From Halobellus inordinatus (GTDB lineage Archaea > Halobacteriota > Halobacteria > Halobacteriales > Haloferacaceae), in the NCBI RefSeq assembly GCF_024464655.1, contig NZ_JANHAV010000001.1, positions 1 to 64,000 of the forward strand: 64,000 nt of DNA, given 5' to 3'. Of the stretch, positions 41,816-49,481 are shown piece after piece. The notes beneath the pieces were generated by a model. It was not told where the DNA came from. It saw nothing but the letters and a program-made list of their open reading frames with translations, and searched no databases. Each line of letters begins with the position of its first letter. Positions within the stretch are counted from its first letter, which is position 1. A program made the translations under genes and the position numbers.

Positions 41816-42247
41816 CTACTCGAAGAGGGCGAAGTACGTCTCGATGTCTTCGGCCTGAACCGTTCGCCGGTCCGCGTGCTGAGCCAGCGTCGCGGCCGCG
41901 CTCGCGACGTTGTCGGCGTAGTCTTCGAGGATGTCCGCGAGGGCGATCCGGGCATCCATCGAGACGCGGTACCGGTCGTCGATTTCGAGGCGGGCGATAC
42001 GGTCGATCGGCGCGATCGGCAGTTCGAGTTCGCGACGACTGACGACCTGCTGGACGTCGAAGTCCTCGGCCATCAACGTCTTGCGGCCGTCTTCGGCCGC
42101 TTTCTCGGCGGCCTCGACGGCGAGCGCCGCCCCGTGTTCTTGGACGCGACGAGCGAGTTCCTCGGCTGCCCCGGAACTGACCCGGAGGTCGCCGGCTCTC
42201 CGTCGAATGATAGTGTCCACGGGGGCGAACGGCAACTCGACACTCAT
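41816..42247 (-). CDS. hpyA: Archaeal histone, tandem histone-fold doublet
   Basis: The 143-residue protein contains two histone folds in one chain. The first (residues 1-70) has ELPFAPVDTIIRRRAGDLRVSSGAAEELARRVQEHG. The second (residues about 75-143) has ELPIAPIDRIARLEIDDRYRVSMDARIALADILEDYA and RRTVQAEDIETYFALF. This doublet form is characteristic of haloarchaea and folds as a pseudo-dimer. The protein is less basic than other archaeal histones. TATA-like GATTATACG (minus strand, 42272-42280) lies 25-33 bases before the ATG, so it is leaderless. It is followed by the deacetylase gene. Confidence 0.93.
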   Translation of the reverse strand: MSVELPFAPVDTIIRRRAGDLRVSSGAAEELARRVQEHGAALAVEAAEKAAEDGRKTLMAEDFDVQQVVSRRELELPIAPIDRIARLEIDDRYRVSMDARIALADILEDYADNVASAAATLAQHADRRTVQAEDIETYFALFE

Positions 42248-42382
42248 TACCAACATATGCGGTTCGACCGGCGTATAATCCTTTCCGTAGCGACCCCTGT
42301 GCCGCTCGCTGTCTGTCCGACGCCGTCGCTCGGCGGTTCTGCGCGGCGCGACTGGCGAACGTCGTCTCCGCTCCGTCGCGGC

Positions 42383-43867
42383 TTACTCCGTCCGCTCGAC
42401 GTCGGCCGCGGTGATCGTTCCGTCGCTGACGGGGCCGGTAACGGTCACTTCCTCGCCCAGGCGGAGCGACTCGTCGGTTTCGACGCTTCGCGTCTCGGTC
42501 CCGTCGTCGAGGACGACCGGGCTTCCGGCCTGTACGACCGTGCCGGTGAACGTCTCGGTGCCGCCCGTCTCCGCGTCCGTGGTCGTCGTCTCCGCCGACT
42601 GGTCCGTGACTGTCGCGGCGACTGCGCCTGACCCCGACCCGTCGACGCTGGCCGCTCCGTCGCTCGCTGTGGTGTCGTCCGTATCGTTGCTACCGCTCGC
42701 CTCGAACGCGCCCAGTCCGGTCGACTGCGCTGCTTCGGCGGTAGTGTCGGCGGCGTCTTCCGGCGCGTCGTCCATCACGCTGATCGTCGATTGCCACCCG
42801 GCGGAGGCTTCGAGGTCGTCCTGCCAGCCGTCCTGAATCTCGACGTCCGTGAAGACGACGTAGTCCGCGAGGTCGATGTCGAGGTCGGCCTTCTCGCCCC
42901 AGAGTGCGACCCGGATGTCGCCGGTCTCGTCTTTGATTCGGACGTTCCGGACCTGTCCCTCGGAGCCGTCGTCGCGGTCGAACGTTCGCTTGGGATCGGT
43001 CTCGATGACGCCGCCCGCGATATCGGTGGTCTCGCCGAGTTCGAGCGCGTCGATGTCCGTCGTGTCGGGGACGTACTCGATCGCCTCGTCGAGGGCTTCG
43101 ACCGCGCCGCGGTTCCCGACGTGGAGTTCGAGCGTGCCGTCGCGCTCTCTGACGTAGCCGTCGACGACTTCGACGGAGTCGCCGGTGTCGAACTCGGTCG
43201 CCAGATCGGCCTTCTCGTCCCAGAGCGTGACGCGCACGCGACCGGTCGGACCGCCGAGCGTCAGGTTCGCGACGCGGCCCTCCGAGCCGTCGTCGCGGTC
43301 GAACGTCCGGACGCTGTCGGTACTGAGTACGCGACCCTTCAGATTCACGTCCGAGAGCCCGAGCGCGAGGTCCTCGACGCGGTAGGTGTCGAGCGCCTCC
43401 ACGTCGACTTCGGCGTCCGGGGCGGGTTCGACCTTGTCGACGTCGACTTCGACGCCGTTGTAGCCCTCTTTCGGACGCCCCGCCACACGGAGCACCTGCC
43501 CGACTTCGAGCCTCTCGACGGCGTCTTCGGCCATACCGTCCCACATCGTGATCCGGATGCGGCCGGATTCGTCGGCGACTTCGACGTTGACGACGCTCCC
43601 GTCGTCGTCGTCGCCGTCGCGCTCGAACGTCCGGAGGTCGCCGACGCTCATCACCTTCGCGAGGAACTTCACGTCGTCCATCCCCGGTGCGACGTCGGCG
43701 ACGCCCTCGACCTCCTCGTCGCGGAGTTCGTGGGCGATGAGCATCGCGGCGGTCTCCTCGTCGGCGAGGCCCCCCATCTGTTCGACCTTGTCCTCGACGG
43801 CGGCCTCGAACTCCTCGAAGTCGACGTCGGTGTCGAGGTCGTCGTACACGTCTTCGATTGCTCCCAT
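42383..43867 (-). CDS. rpa2: Replication protein A, multi-OB-fold ssDNA-binding protein (Rpa2/RpaC-like)
   Basis: The 494-residue protein has an N-terminal helical segment, three OB folds and a further short C-terminal OB-like stretch. Each OB fold carries the repeat (R/K)TF(D/E)RDDGSEGxVxN followed by GRVRVTLWDEKADL or a close variant (about residues 70-150, 175-250 and 275-345). An Ala/Thr/Asp linker (about 365-435) separates the last OB-like part. RPA coats ssDNA in replication and repair. The Haloferax homologue lies close to the histone and deacetylase genes as here. No zinc finger is seen. Confidence 0.9.
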   Translation of the reverse strand: MGAIEDVYDDLDTDVDFEEFEAAVEDKVEQMGGLADEETAAMLIAHELRDEEVEGVADVAPGMDDVKFLAKVMSVGDLRTFERDGDDDDGSVVNVEVADESGRIRITMWDGMAEDAVERLEVGQVLRVAGRPKEGYNGVEVDVDKVEPAPDAEVDVEALDTYRVEDLALGLSDVNLKGRVLSTDSVRTFDRDDGSEGRVANLTLGGPTGRVRVTLWDEKADLATEFDTGDSVEVVDGYVRERDGTLELHVGNRGAVEALDEAIEYVPDTTDIDALELGETTDIAGGVIETDPKRTFDRDDGSEGQVRNVRIKDETGDIRVALWGEKADLDIDLADYVVFTDVEIQDGWQDDLEASAGWQSTISVMDDAPEDAADTTAEAAQSTGLGAFEASGSNDTDDTTASDGAASVDGSGSGAVAATVTDQSAETTTTDAETGGTETFTGTVVQAGSPVVLDDGTETRSVETDESLRLGEEVTVTGPVSDGTITAADVERTE

Positions 43868-44214
43868 CTACGCGACACCCCCATCGCGGCGACGGCCGTC
43901 GGGTTCGAGCGCGAAACCCGCGGGTCGAGCGGATACGGCCACAGGCATATCCACAGCCAGGGTAGGCCGCCGCTTAAGCGTTGTCTTGTCGGTGGTTCTG
44001 CGCCGTGTGCGGGCCGTCTCGCCGTCTCGCGGTTCCCCGATCTGCCCCCGTGCTACGCGCTGTATCCCCCGGTCGATCTCTGGCACGCGAGGTGTGGTTC
44101 CGTCCTCCTATATGAACGTTCGCTGGACCTGAACGTTCGATGCGCCCGTCGGTGCCGGTGCGCCATCTGTTCGCCACGTCGCCGGCGCGCCGTCTCCTCT
44201 CTGCCGGAACGCGG
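43868..44214. other. Long upstream region of the RPA gene with a repeated palindromic site
   Basis: This 347-base region has no convincing gene. A TATA-like sequence for the minus-strand RPA gene (complement of GCTTAAGC) lies near 43974-43981. Further upstream TGAACGTTCG occurs twice, at 44113-44122 and 44130-44139; each holds the 8-base palindrome GAACGTTC, and the spacing is 17 bases. This looks like a two-site operator, though it is also only 76 bases after the downstream end of the lipoprotein gene. Confidence 0.5.
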
Positions 44215-44712
44215 TCACTTCGTCACGTCCGCCACAGTCCGTCGCCCGTCGACGTCGTCGTGGACGACCTCCACACCGGTCGGCGCTGTGCCGCTCGTCT
44301 CGATATCGACCTCGTAGCCGAGATTCGTGAGCACTTCCGCGCACGCCTCGTCTTCCTCGCGTTCTTCGACGGCTGCGACGACGACGGTGACGTCGCCCGT
44401 GTCGGCGTCGTAAGTGGTGTCCTGCAACCGCGGGACGGTACAGGCGTTCTTGCCGACGACGCAGCCGACGACCGAGATTTCGCCGTCGTCGCCGAACGAG
44501 ACGGTCGCCGCGCCGGGCTCGGGGCACTTCGCTCGCGGTATCAACGTCGCTGTGATGTGATTCGTCGTCACGGTGGAACTGGGTGGCGTGTCTGTCTCGG
44601 TGGCTCCGTTCGCGGTGTCCGTCCCCGGCGTCGCCTGCTCTGAGCTGGTACAGCCGGCGACGGCGGTCGGGAGGGCGACTGCGAGGCCCGAGAGGACCGT
44701 TCGGCGCAGCAT
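44215..44712 (-). CDS. Tat-type secreted lipoprotein, unknown function
   Basis: The 165-residue protein starts MLRRTVLSGLAVALPTAVAGC, a twin-arginine-like signal with a lipobox (AVAGC, lipidated Cys at residue 21). A Thr/Ser-rich linker follows, then a small domain with three more cysteines (residues about 63, 83, 90) that could form disulfides outside the cell. The function is unknown and I do not recognise the domain. An in-frame ATG at 44727 would add five residues and is less likely. The gene is divergent from tRNA-Arg. Confidence 0.65.
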   Translation of the reverse strand: MLRRTVLSGLAVALPTAVAGCTSSEQATPGTDTANGATETDTPPSSTVTTNHITATLIPRAKCPEPGAATVSFGDDGEISVVGCVVGKNACTVPRLQDTTYDADTGDVTVVVAAVEEREEDEACAEVLTNLGYEVDIETSGTAPTGVEVVHDDVDGRRTVADVTK

Positions 44713-44888
44713 ACTTTGTGATAGCACGTACCACCCAAAAGCGGTGTCGGAGGCTCAAACGGTCTCTTGTGTCACTCTTCGGTCAGGCTTCGGGTTCGAT
44801 TTGCCGGCCGACCGCAACCGTGTGTGTCGGTGCCGTAGCACCGTCGCATCGTAACCCTCATAAGTGAATGCGGAGTACGAAGAGATGA

Positions 44889-44961
44889 GTCCTGATAGGG
44901 TAGTGGACTATCCTCTTGGCTTGCGGAGCCAGGGACCGGAGTTCAAATCTCCGTCAGGACG
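44889..44961 (+). tRNA. tRNA-Arg (anticodon GCG)
   Basis: The acceptor stem GTCCTGA/TCAGGAC is perfect, the anticodon stem TTGGC/GCCAG encloses TTGCGGA with anticodon GCG, and the T-arm is CGGAG-TTCAAAT-CTCCG. Discriminator is G73. No CCA is encoded. TATA-like CTCATAAG lies at about 44857-44864, 25-32 bases upstream. The last 23 bases of the gene are repeated exactly at 45061-45083. Confidence 0.95.
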
Positions 44962-45021
44962 TTTCTGCGAGACGCAACGCGACGAGCGGAGCGGGTCGTC
45001 TGCGCCGGTTTATACGACTAT

Positions 45022-45075
45022 CGGAGGCTTGAGCAGCGAGCATCGCGAAGCGATGCGAGCGAGTTCAAATCTCCG
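45022..45075. repeat. Palindrome joining inverted and direct tRNA-Arg T-loop copies
   Basis: The arms 45022-45046 and 45050-45075 flank the loop GAA. The inner stem CATCGC/GCGATG is perfect and the outer CGGAG/CTCCG is perfect. In between, the left arm has CGGAGGCTTGAGC, a decayed inverted version of the T-loop segment that is exact in the right arm. Confidence 0.8.
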
Positions 45076-45083
45076 TCAGGACG
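45061..45083 (+). repeat. Exact copy of the tRNA-Arg 3' end
   Basis: Twenty-three bases are identical to 44939-44961 (last T-stem bases, T-loop, 3' T-stem, 3' acceptor strand and discriminator), displaced 122 bases downstream in the same orientation. It forms the right arm of a palindrome at 45022-45075. Confidence 0.95.
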
Positions 45084-45153
45084 CTACAGTGTACCGGTGC
45101 CACACGACGAGCACACGAGACGTCCCCTCTGAGAAAAAATTTGCCAGCGCCGC

Positions 45154-45381
45154 TCACTCGTCGTCGTAGCGCGACGGCGCGTCGGCGTCATCGTCGTCGA
45201 GTCGCCGCACGGAGGGCGTCGTCCGACGCCGGAGCCGGCGGGGGCCCGTCTCCTCGGACTCGCGCTCGTCGGCGTCGGCCGCCCACGACTCGTGACACGA
45301 GAGGCAGTAGTTCCCTCCGTAGCCGTTCGGGCGGACGAACTCGGTACCGCAGTCGAGACAGGTGACGTGCGCGCGGGTCAT
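45154..45381 (-). CDS. Small zinc-finger protein, DUF7563-like
   Basis: The 75-residue protein has CLDCGTEF (residues 8-11) and CLSCHESW (residues about 26-29), a two-knuckle zinc finger, followed by an Arg-rich then Asp-rich tail (GPRRLRRRTTPSVRRLDDDDAD). Such proteins are widespread in haloarchaea and unassigned; the charged tail may contact nucleic acid or a partner. It lies between the tRNA-Arg repeat and the DUF309 gene, both on the opposite strand. Confidence 0.7.
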   Translation of the reverse strand: MTRAHVTCLDCGTEFVRPNGYGGNYCLSCHESWAADADERESEETGPRRLRRRTTPSVRRLDDDDADAPSRYDDE

Positions 45382-45568
45382 TGGCTTCGCCTCCGGGGCG
45401 GGGACGTGGGCTGTGTAGTCATATGCTGTTCACCTGTACGATAGTCCTGCAAGCGGATAAGTTCGTCACCCACTGTCACACTCCTGCTGGCACACTCTCG
45501 CTGGCATCGAGGAGGGCGGAATCCTGCCGAACGCCGAGTATTTACTCGCGCGACGACAACTTCCGACT

Positions 45569-46231
45569 GTGCAAGATGCGCTCCGGATCGGTATCGCGGT
45601 GTTCAACGCCGGCGACCATCGCGCCGCACACGACGCCTGGGAGGACCCGTGGCTCGACCTCGACGACGGGACGCCCGAGGAGCGACTGCTCCACGGGCTG
45701 ATCCAGTACGCGGCGGCGGTACATCACTCTCGCCGGCGCAACTGGAGCGGGGCGCGCGGACTGGCCGAGAGCGCGGCGCAGTACCTCGCCGACGTCGACG
45801 CAGCGTCCCGGGACGTGAACGTCGCGGACGTGCGTGCGTATCTCCGGCGACTCGCCGCCGACCCGGAACTCGCCGAACGTCGTCGGCCGCCCGCGCTCCG
45901 TTACGACGGCGACGCGCTGGAGCCGACGGATCTCTCCTTCGAGCACGTCGCTGCCGCGGCAGCACTCCTGGCGCGCGAGTACGAGGCGTTCGAGGAATCG
46001 GTCGTCGACGACGCGATTCGGTACGCGCGATCAGAGGCGGACGAGAGCGACAGCCCCGACGGCGATTCGCCCGATACGGCGCTCGCGGCCTCGCGCTCGC
46101 GGGGTTTCGTCGGGATGCTGTTCGACTTCGCGGCCGACCGCGAGCGACGCGCGCTCGTCTACGATCGACTCCAGCGGCACGTCGAACGGCAGCGGAGCGA
46201 AGAGCGCGACGTCGCCGGGCTGTTCGACTGA
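45569..46231 (+). CDS. DUF309 family protein
   Basis: The 220-residue helical protein has the DUF309 motif FNAGDHRAAHDAWEDPWLDLDDGTPEERLLHGLIQYAAAVHHSRRRNWSGARGLAESAAQYL (residues about 12-73), with the paired HxxHxxWE pattern that suggests a metal or small-molecule site. The C-terminal half is less conserved. A GTG start at 45569 is used because it precedes the motif at the usual distance. The function of DUF309 is unknown. Confidence 0.8.
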   Translation: MQDALRIGIAVFNAGDHRAAHDAWEDPWLDLDDGTPEERLLHGLIQYAAAVHHSRRRNWSGARGLAESAAQYLADVDAASRDVNVADVRAYLRRLAADPELAERRRPPALRYDGDALEPTDLSFEHVAAAAALLAREYEAFEESVVDDAIRYARSEADESDSPDGDSPDTALAASRSRGFVGMLFDFAADRERRALVYDRLQRHVERQRSEERDVAGLFD

Positions 46232-46285
46232 ACGCCCGAATCAGTCAAAAAATTGAACGACTGTCGGCGCGTACGACTCTCTGGT

Positions 46286-46570
46286 ATGGTAATCCAAGAC
46301 GATATCAAAGACGCCATCGGTGACGGGCGAGACGAGCTCGTTCGCGTGCTGGCGGCGCACGGCGTTCTCCCAACGATCGTCGAATCGGGTGGATCGAGCC
46401 TCGGCGGGCTCTCGTCGTCGCCGACGTTCAGACTGGAAACGTCAGACGGGACCAGCGTCGCCGACAGACAGACGCGCTCGAAGGTGGTCGACGCGCTCGG
46501 GATGTCCTCTGCGGACGACTGCGAGACGGTCCGCGAGGAGATACAGAGCCACGACGCCTGGGAGAACTGA
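46286..46570 (+). CDS. Small conserved hypothetical protein, 94 aa
   Basis: The protein (start MVIQDDIKDAIGDGRDELVRVLAAHGVLPTIV) is soluble, with a helical N-terminal half and a Ser/Gly-rich middle (ESGGSSLGGLSSSPTF), and ends in an acidic helix. I recognise no family. An in-frame ATG at 46253 would add eleven basic residues. It is convergent with the SDR gene that follows. Coding is supported by composition and a clear start with nearby AT-rich upstream sequence. Confidence 0.5.
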   Translation: MVIQDDIKDAIGDGRDELVRVLAAHGVLPTIVESGGSSLGGLSSSPTFRLETSDGTSVADRQTRSKVVDALGMSSADDCETVREEIQSHDAWEN

Positions 46571-46597
46571 TCGTCTCGGTTCGACCGCGAGCGTGCC

Positions 46598-47383
46598 TCA
46601 CTCCTCGACGACGCGTTCGTCCTCGCGCCACTCCGCGGAGTTGTCCTGCGGGTCGTAGCCGAGGACCTCCTTCGCGCGCTCGATGGAGTAGTACTTCCGG
46701 TCGTTGTCGGAGATGCCGTAGACGATCTCGTAGTCGTAGTCCGCCAGGATACAGCGCTCGAAGAGGTGCGCACAGTCGCGGTAGGAGAGCCACATCGCCT
46801 GCCCGCGCTCGTAGTCGATCGGGGGATGGCCCTCGGTGAGGTTGCCGATGCGGACGTTGACGACCGAGAGGTCGTGATGGTCGTGGTAGTACCGCCCGAG
46901 CACCTCGCCGGTCGCTTTGCTCACGCCGTAGAGGTTGCTGGGGCGGGGCAGCTCCGTCCCGTCCAAGCGGAACTCGTCTTCGGGTCGATACAATTCCGGC
47001 GTCCGCGCGTCCGTCTCGTACGCGCCGACGGCGTGATTCGATGAGGCGAAAGCGAACTTCTCGACGCCCGTCTCGACGGCCGCCTCGAACATCGTCTGCG
47101 TCCCGTCGATGTTGTTCTGCAGGACGCTGTCCCACGGCGCCTCTGGGCGCGGATCGCCCGCGAGGTGGACCACGGCGCGGCAGCCTTCGAGCGCCTCGTG
47201 AACCGCCTCGTCGTCGGTGACGTCCGCGACGAACACGTCGTCGTCGTCGACGCTCTCGGGACGCTTCGCGTCCGGCAGCGGCTCTCGGTCGAGCAGTCGC
47301 CAGTCGAACTCGGAACCGACGTGGCGGAGGATGGCCTGCCCGACGCGTCCGCCCGCCCCTGTCAGGAGAACCGGGTCGTCCAT
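46598..47383 (-). CDS. azf: Extended SDR, Azf-like NAD+-dependent glucose-6-phosphate dehydrogenase
   Basis: The 261-residue protein has the extended-SDR TGAGGRVG nucleotide loop (residues 8-15), an acidic residue after beta2 (LLDREPLPD) favouring NAD+, and the catalytic YGVSK (Tyr/Lys) in NLYGVSKATGEVLGRYY. Length and sequence (HLAGDPRPEAPW, VNVRIGNLTEGHPP, YGISDNDRKYYS) resemble Haloferax Azf, the NAD+-dependent G6P dehydrogenase of haloarchaea, which feeds the oxidative pentose phosphate pathway. The similar neighbourhood of histone and RPA genes in Haloferax supports this. A generic UDP-sugar epimerase is the alternative. Confidence 0.82.
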   Translation of the reverse strand: MDDPVLLTGAGGRVGQAILRHVGSEFDWRLLDREPLPDAKRPESVDDDDVFVADVTDDEAVHEALEGCRAVVHLAGDPRPEAPWDSVLQNNIDGTQTMFEAAVETGVEKFAFASSNHAVGAYETDARTPELYRPEDEFRLDGTELPRPSNLYGVSKATGEVLGRYYHDHHDLSVVNVRIGNLTEGHPPIDYERGQAMWLSYRDCAHLFERCILADYDYEIVYGISDNDRKYYSIERAKEVLGYDPQDNSAEWREDERVVEE

Positions 47384-47568
47384 TCGAACGACCATCCGGG
47401 CAGGGAGGCCAAGAAACGTCCGATTCGCGCCCGTGACGGCGAGCCGACAGGTCTCGCTTCGGTTTTCTACGTCTCGGGGGTCGGCTGCCCCGCCCGGAGC
47501 CCATCCTGACTGGGCCGATCCGTCGCCGTAGCCGATAGTCCCTTAGCCCACGGCGACGGAGACCGGAT

Positions 47569-47931
47569 ATGACCGACGCGGGGCAGGCAGGGACGGATGC
47601 AGAGCGCGCGTGCTTCGAGGCGGGTATCAAGTTCGGCACGCTCTATCACCAGTTCGCGGGCACGCCCGTGAGCCCCCAGAGCGCCGAAAGCCTCGGCCGG
47701 GCGATGGAGGAAGCGATCGAGAACCAACCGTACTGCGTCGACGTCGACGTCGACGTCCGAACGGACCGCATCGCCGCAGAGTTGGAGGCGCAGTCGGCCG
47801 AGTACACGGAGCTGACCGGTCGCTTCGTCGACGTCGAGATGCGGATCGAGTACGAGGGCGTGACCGTCCGCACGCGGATGGAGATGGAAGGCGACTATCC
47901 GCTTATGAAACTCGTCGCGGTCGAGGAGTGA
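47569..47931 (+). CDS. mptD: Archaeal dihydroneopterin aldolase (MptD-type)
   Basis: The 120-residue protein matches the archaeal aldolase that cleaves 7,8-dihydroneopterin to 6-hydroxymethyldihydropterin in folate/methanopterin-type cofactor synthesis. Features are ACFEAGIKFGTLYHQFAGTPVS (residues about 14-35), AMEEAIENQPYCVDVDVDV (active-site Glu/Tyr region), and a C-terminal beta-rich half ending GDYPLMKLV. It is unrelated to bacterial FolB. No other pterin gene is adjacent. Confidence 0.88.
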   Translation: MTDAGQAGTDAERACFEAGIKFGTLYHQFAGTPVSPQSAESLGRAMEEAIENQPYCVDVDVDVRTDRIAAELEAQSAEYTELTGRFVDVEMRIEYEGVTVRTRMEMEGDYPLMKLVAVEE

Positions 47932-48015
47932 CCGCGCCCGAGCGCGCATCAGCCGCACGATTTCACTTTCACTTTCGGGCGTGTTTTTAACCCCTCCCGC
48001 GTCGAAGCCGATGGT

Positions 48016-48510
48016 ATGAGTAGCCAGAGCACACTCGGTGACGACGACCTGTTCGGAGAGGCTGCTGCAGAGATGCGCGAGGAGGTCGAGAGCCACCTCG
48101 CCGACGCGCGAGCGGAACTCCCCGATTCCGACGCGGTGTGGGACGCGGAGGCAGACAACGTCCTCGGGGTTCTCAACGCGCTCCGTTCGGCACTGGACGT
48201 CGGCGAGGCGGAAGAGCACCTCCGCCAGGCGAAGAAGACCTTCATCGTGGGACAACGCGCGGAAGCCTTCGACGACCCCGACGCGATCGAAGCGCAGGTC
48301 GAGTCAGTCGAGGAACTCCTTGTGTCGCTCGCCGAGGCCGAAGACCTCGTCGGCGACCTCACCGGCACGATGCCGCAGGTCCGGAGCCAACTGCAGGAAG
48401 CGGCCGAAGCCGCCGAGAGTTCTGCGGCGGACGATGCGGCCGACAGCGACGAGGAGGCCGCAGACGAGGCCGACGCAGCGGACGCGAGTGCGGACGAGGC
48501 GGACGCATAG
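48016..48510 (+). CDS. DUF5790 family acidic protein
   Basis: The 164-residue protein is helical and acidic: EEVESHLADARAELPDSDAVWDAEADNVLGVLNALRSALDVGEAEEHLRQAKKTFIVGQRAEAF forms a conserved core (residues about 22-86), followed by a helical segment and a 40-residue Ala/Asp/Glu tail. It is a conserved haloarchaeal family of unknown function. TATA-like GTTTTTAAC (47981-47989) is 27-35 bases before the ATG. It is on the same strand as the acidic HhH protein that follows, each with its own promoter. Confidence 0.7.
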   Translation: MSSQSTLGDDDLFGEAAAEMREEVESHLADARAELPDSDAVWDAEADNVLGVLNALRSALDVGEAEEHLRQAKKTFIVGQRAEAFDDPDAIEAQVESVEELLVSLAEAEDLVGDLTGTMPQVRSQLQEAAEAAESSAADDAADSDEEAADEADAADASADEADA

Positions 48511-48556
48511 CGACCGCAATCCGGGCATCCGCTCGGTGACGCCGACGCGGCGCAAC

Positions 48557-48568
48557 GGTTTTTAAATA
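48557..48568 (+). promoter_or_regulatory. TATA-like box for the HhH acidic protein
   Basis: GGTTTTTAAATA at 48557-48568 is a strong haloarchaeal TATA match 25-36 bases before the ATG at 48593. Confidence 0.55.
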
Positions 48569-48592
48569 CTCGACGGCCATATCATCAACGTA

Positions 48593-49459
48593 ATGAGTAT
48601 CTTCGACACGATCTTGTCGTCGCTGCGCTCGCTCGTCGGCGGCGGGAGCACGAATGAGTCTGAATCGTCGCCGGGATCGACGCGGGCGGGCGGGCAGGTC
48701 TCTGTCGAACACGAGACGGAACGTGCGGACGCGGACGCGTCGACGGAGGCGACGATCAAAGGCGCCGACGACGCCGAGACCTCGACCGAATCCGAAGACG
48801 CGACTGAGTCGGGGGACGCGACCGACTCAGAGACGTCGACCGAGGATGCGACCGCAGAGCCAGTAGCGGCCGAGACCGACGCCGCGGCGTCGACTGAGAC
48901 GCTCCTCGACGATGAGACCGGCAAAGAGCCCGCAGAGGCCGTCGAAACGGCCGGGGAAGGTGAGGAAGCTGTCTCCCCCGACCCCGACGCCGAGGATATC
49001 GAGACGGCCGACGACGCGGTCGCGGCAGACACCGACGCTGCGGCCTCGACCGAGACGCTCGTCGACGAGGCGACGGGTCAAGAGCCCGCCGAGGCCGTCA
49101 CGCCGACGGAAGCGCTCGAAGACGGGAGCGAAGACGAGAATGCGAGTGCGGAAGATGACGACGCTGCGTCTGCTGACGACGAAGCGGACGCGACAGCGGC
49201 GGAAGCAGATACGACAGCGGACGAAGCGGACACGACAGCGGACGACGAAGCCGCCGGTGCAGAGACCGGCGAAGACGAGAGCGAACCGGTCGAGACGCTC
49301 AAAGGCATCGGTCCTGCCTACGCCGAGCGACTCGGGACCGTCGACATCGAGACTGTCGCGGACCTCGCGGCTGCTGACGCCGACGACGTCGCCGACGATA
49401 TCGGCGTCTCATCGAAGCGCGTCTCCGGTTGGGTCGAGCGCGCTCGCGAGCAGTCTTAG
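48593..49459 (+). CDS. Acidic repeat protein with C-terminal helix-hairpin-helix
   Basis: The 288-residue protein consists of an N-terminal amphipathic segment (MSIFDTILSSLRSLVGGG), about 200 residues of Asp/Glu/Ala/Thr-rich disordered sequence, and a C-terminal helix-hairpin-helix (LKGIGPAYAERLGTVDIETVADLAAADADDVADDIGVSSKRVSGWVERA, residues about 236-284), a non-specific DNA-binding fold. The linker holds a repeated unit DTDAAASTETL(L/V)DxxTGxEPAEAV at about residues 100 and 145. The domain is similar to those on ribosomal or topoisomerase-linked HhH proteins. Function is unknown; a DNA tether with an acidic arm is plausible. Confidence 0.75.
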   Translation: MSIFDTILSSLRSLVGGGSTNESESSPGSTRAGGQVSVEHETERADADASTEATIKGADDAETSTESEDATESGDATDSETSTEDATAEPVAAETDAAASTETLLDDETGKEPAEAVETAGEGEEAVSPDPDAEDIETADDAVAADTDAAASTETLVDEATGQEPAEAVTPTEALEDGSEDENASAEDDDAASADDEADATAAEADTTADEADTTADDEAAGAETGEDESEPVETLKGIGPAYAERLGTVDIETVADLAAADADDVADDIGVSSKRVSGWVERAREQS

Positions 49460-49481
49460 CGCTCTCGTGATCTCCGACCGG

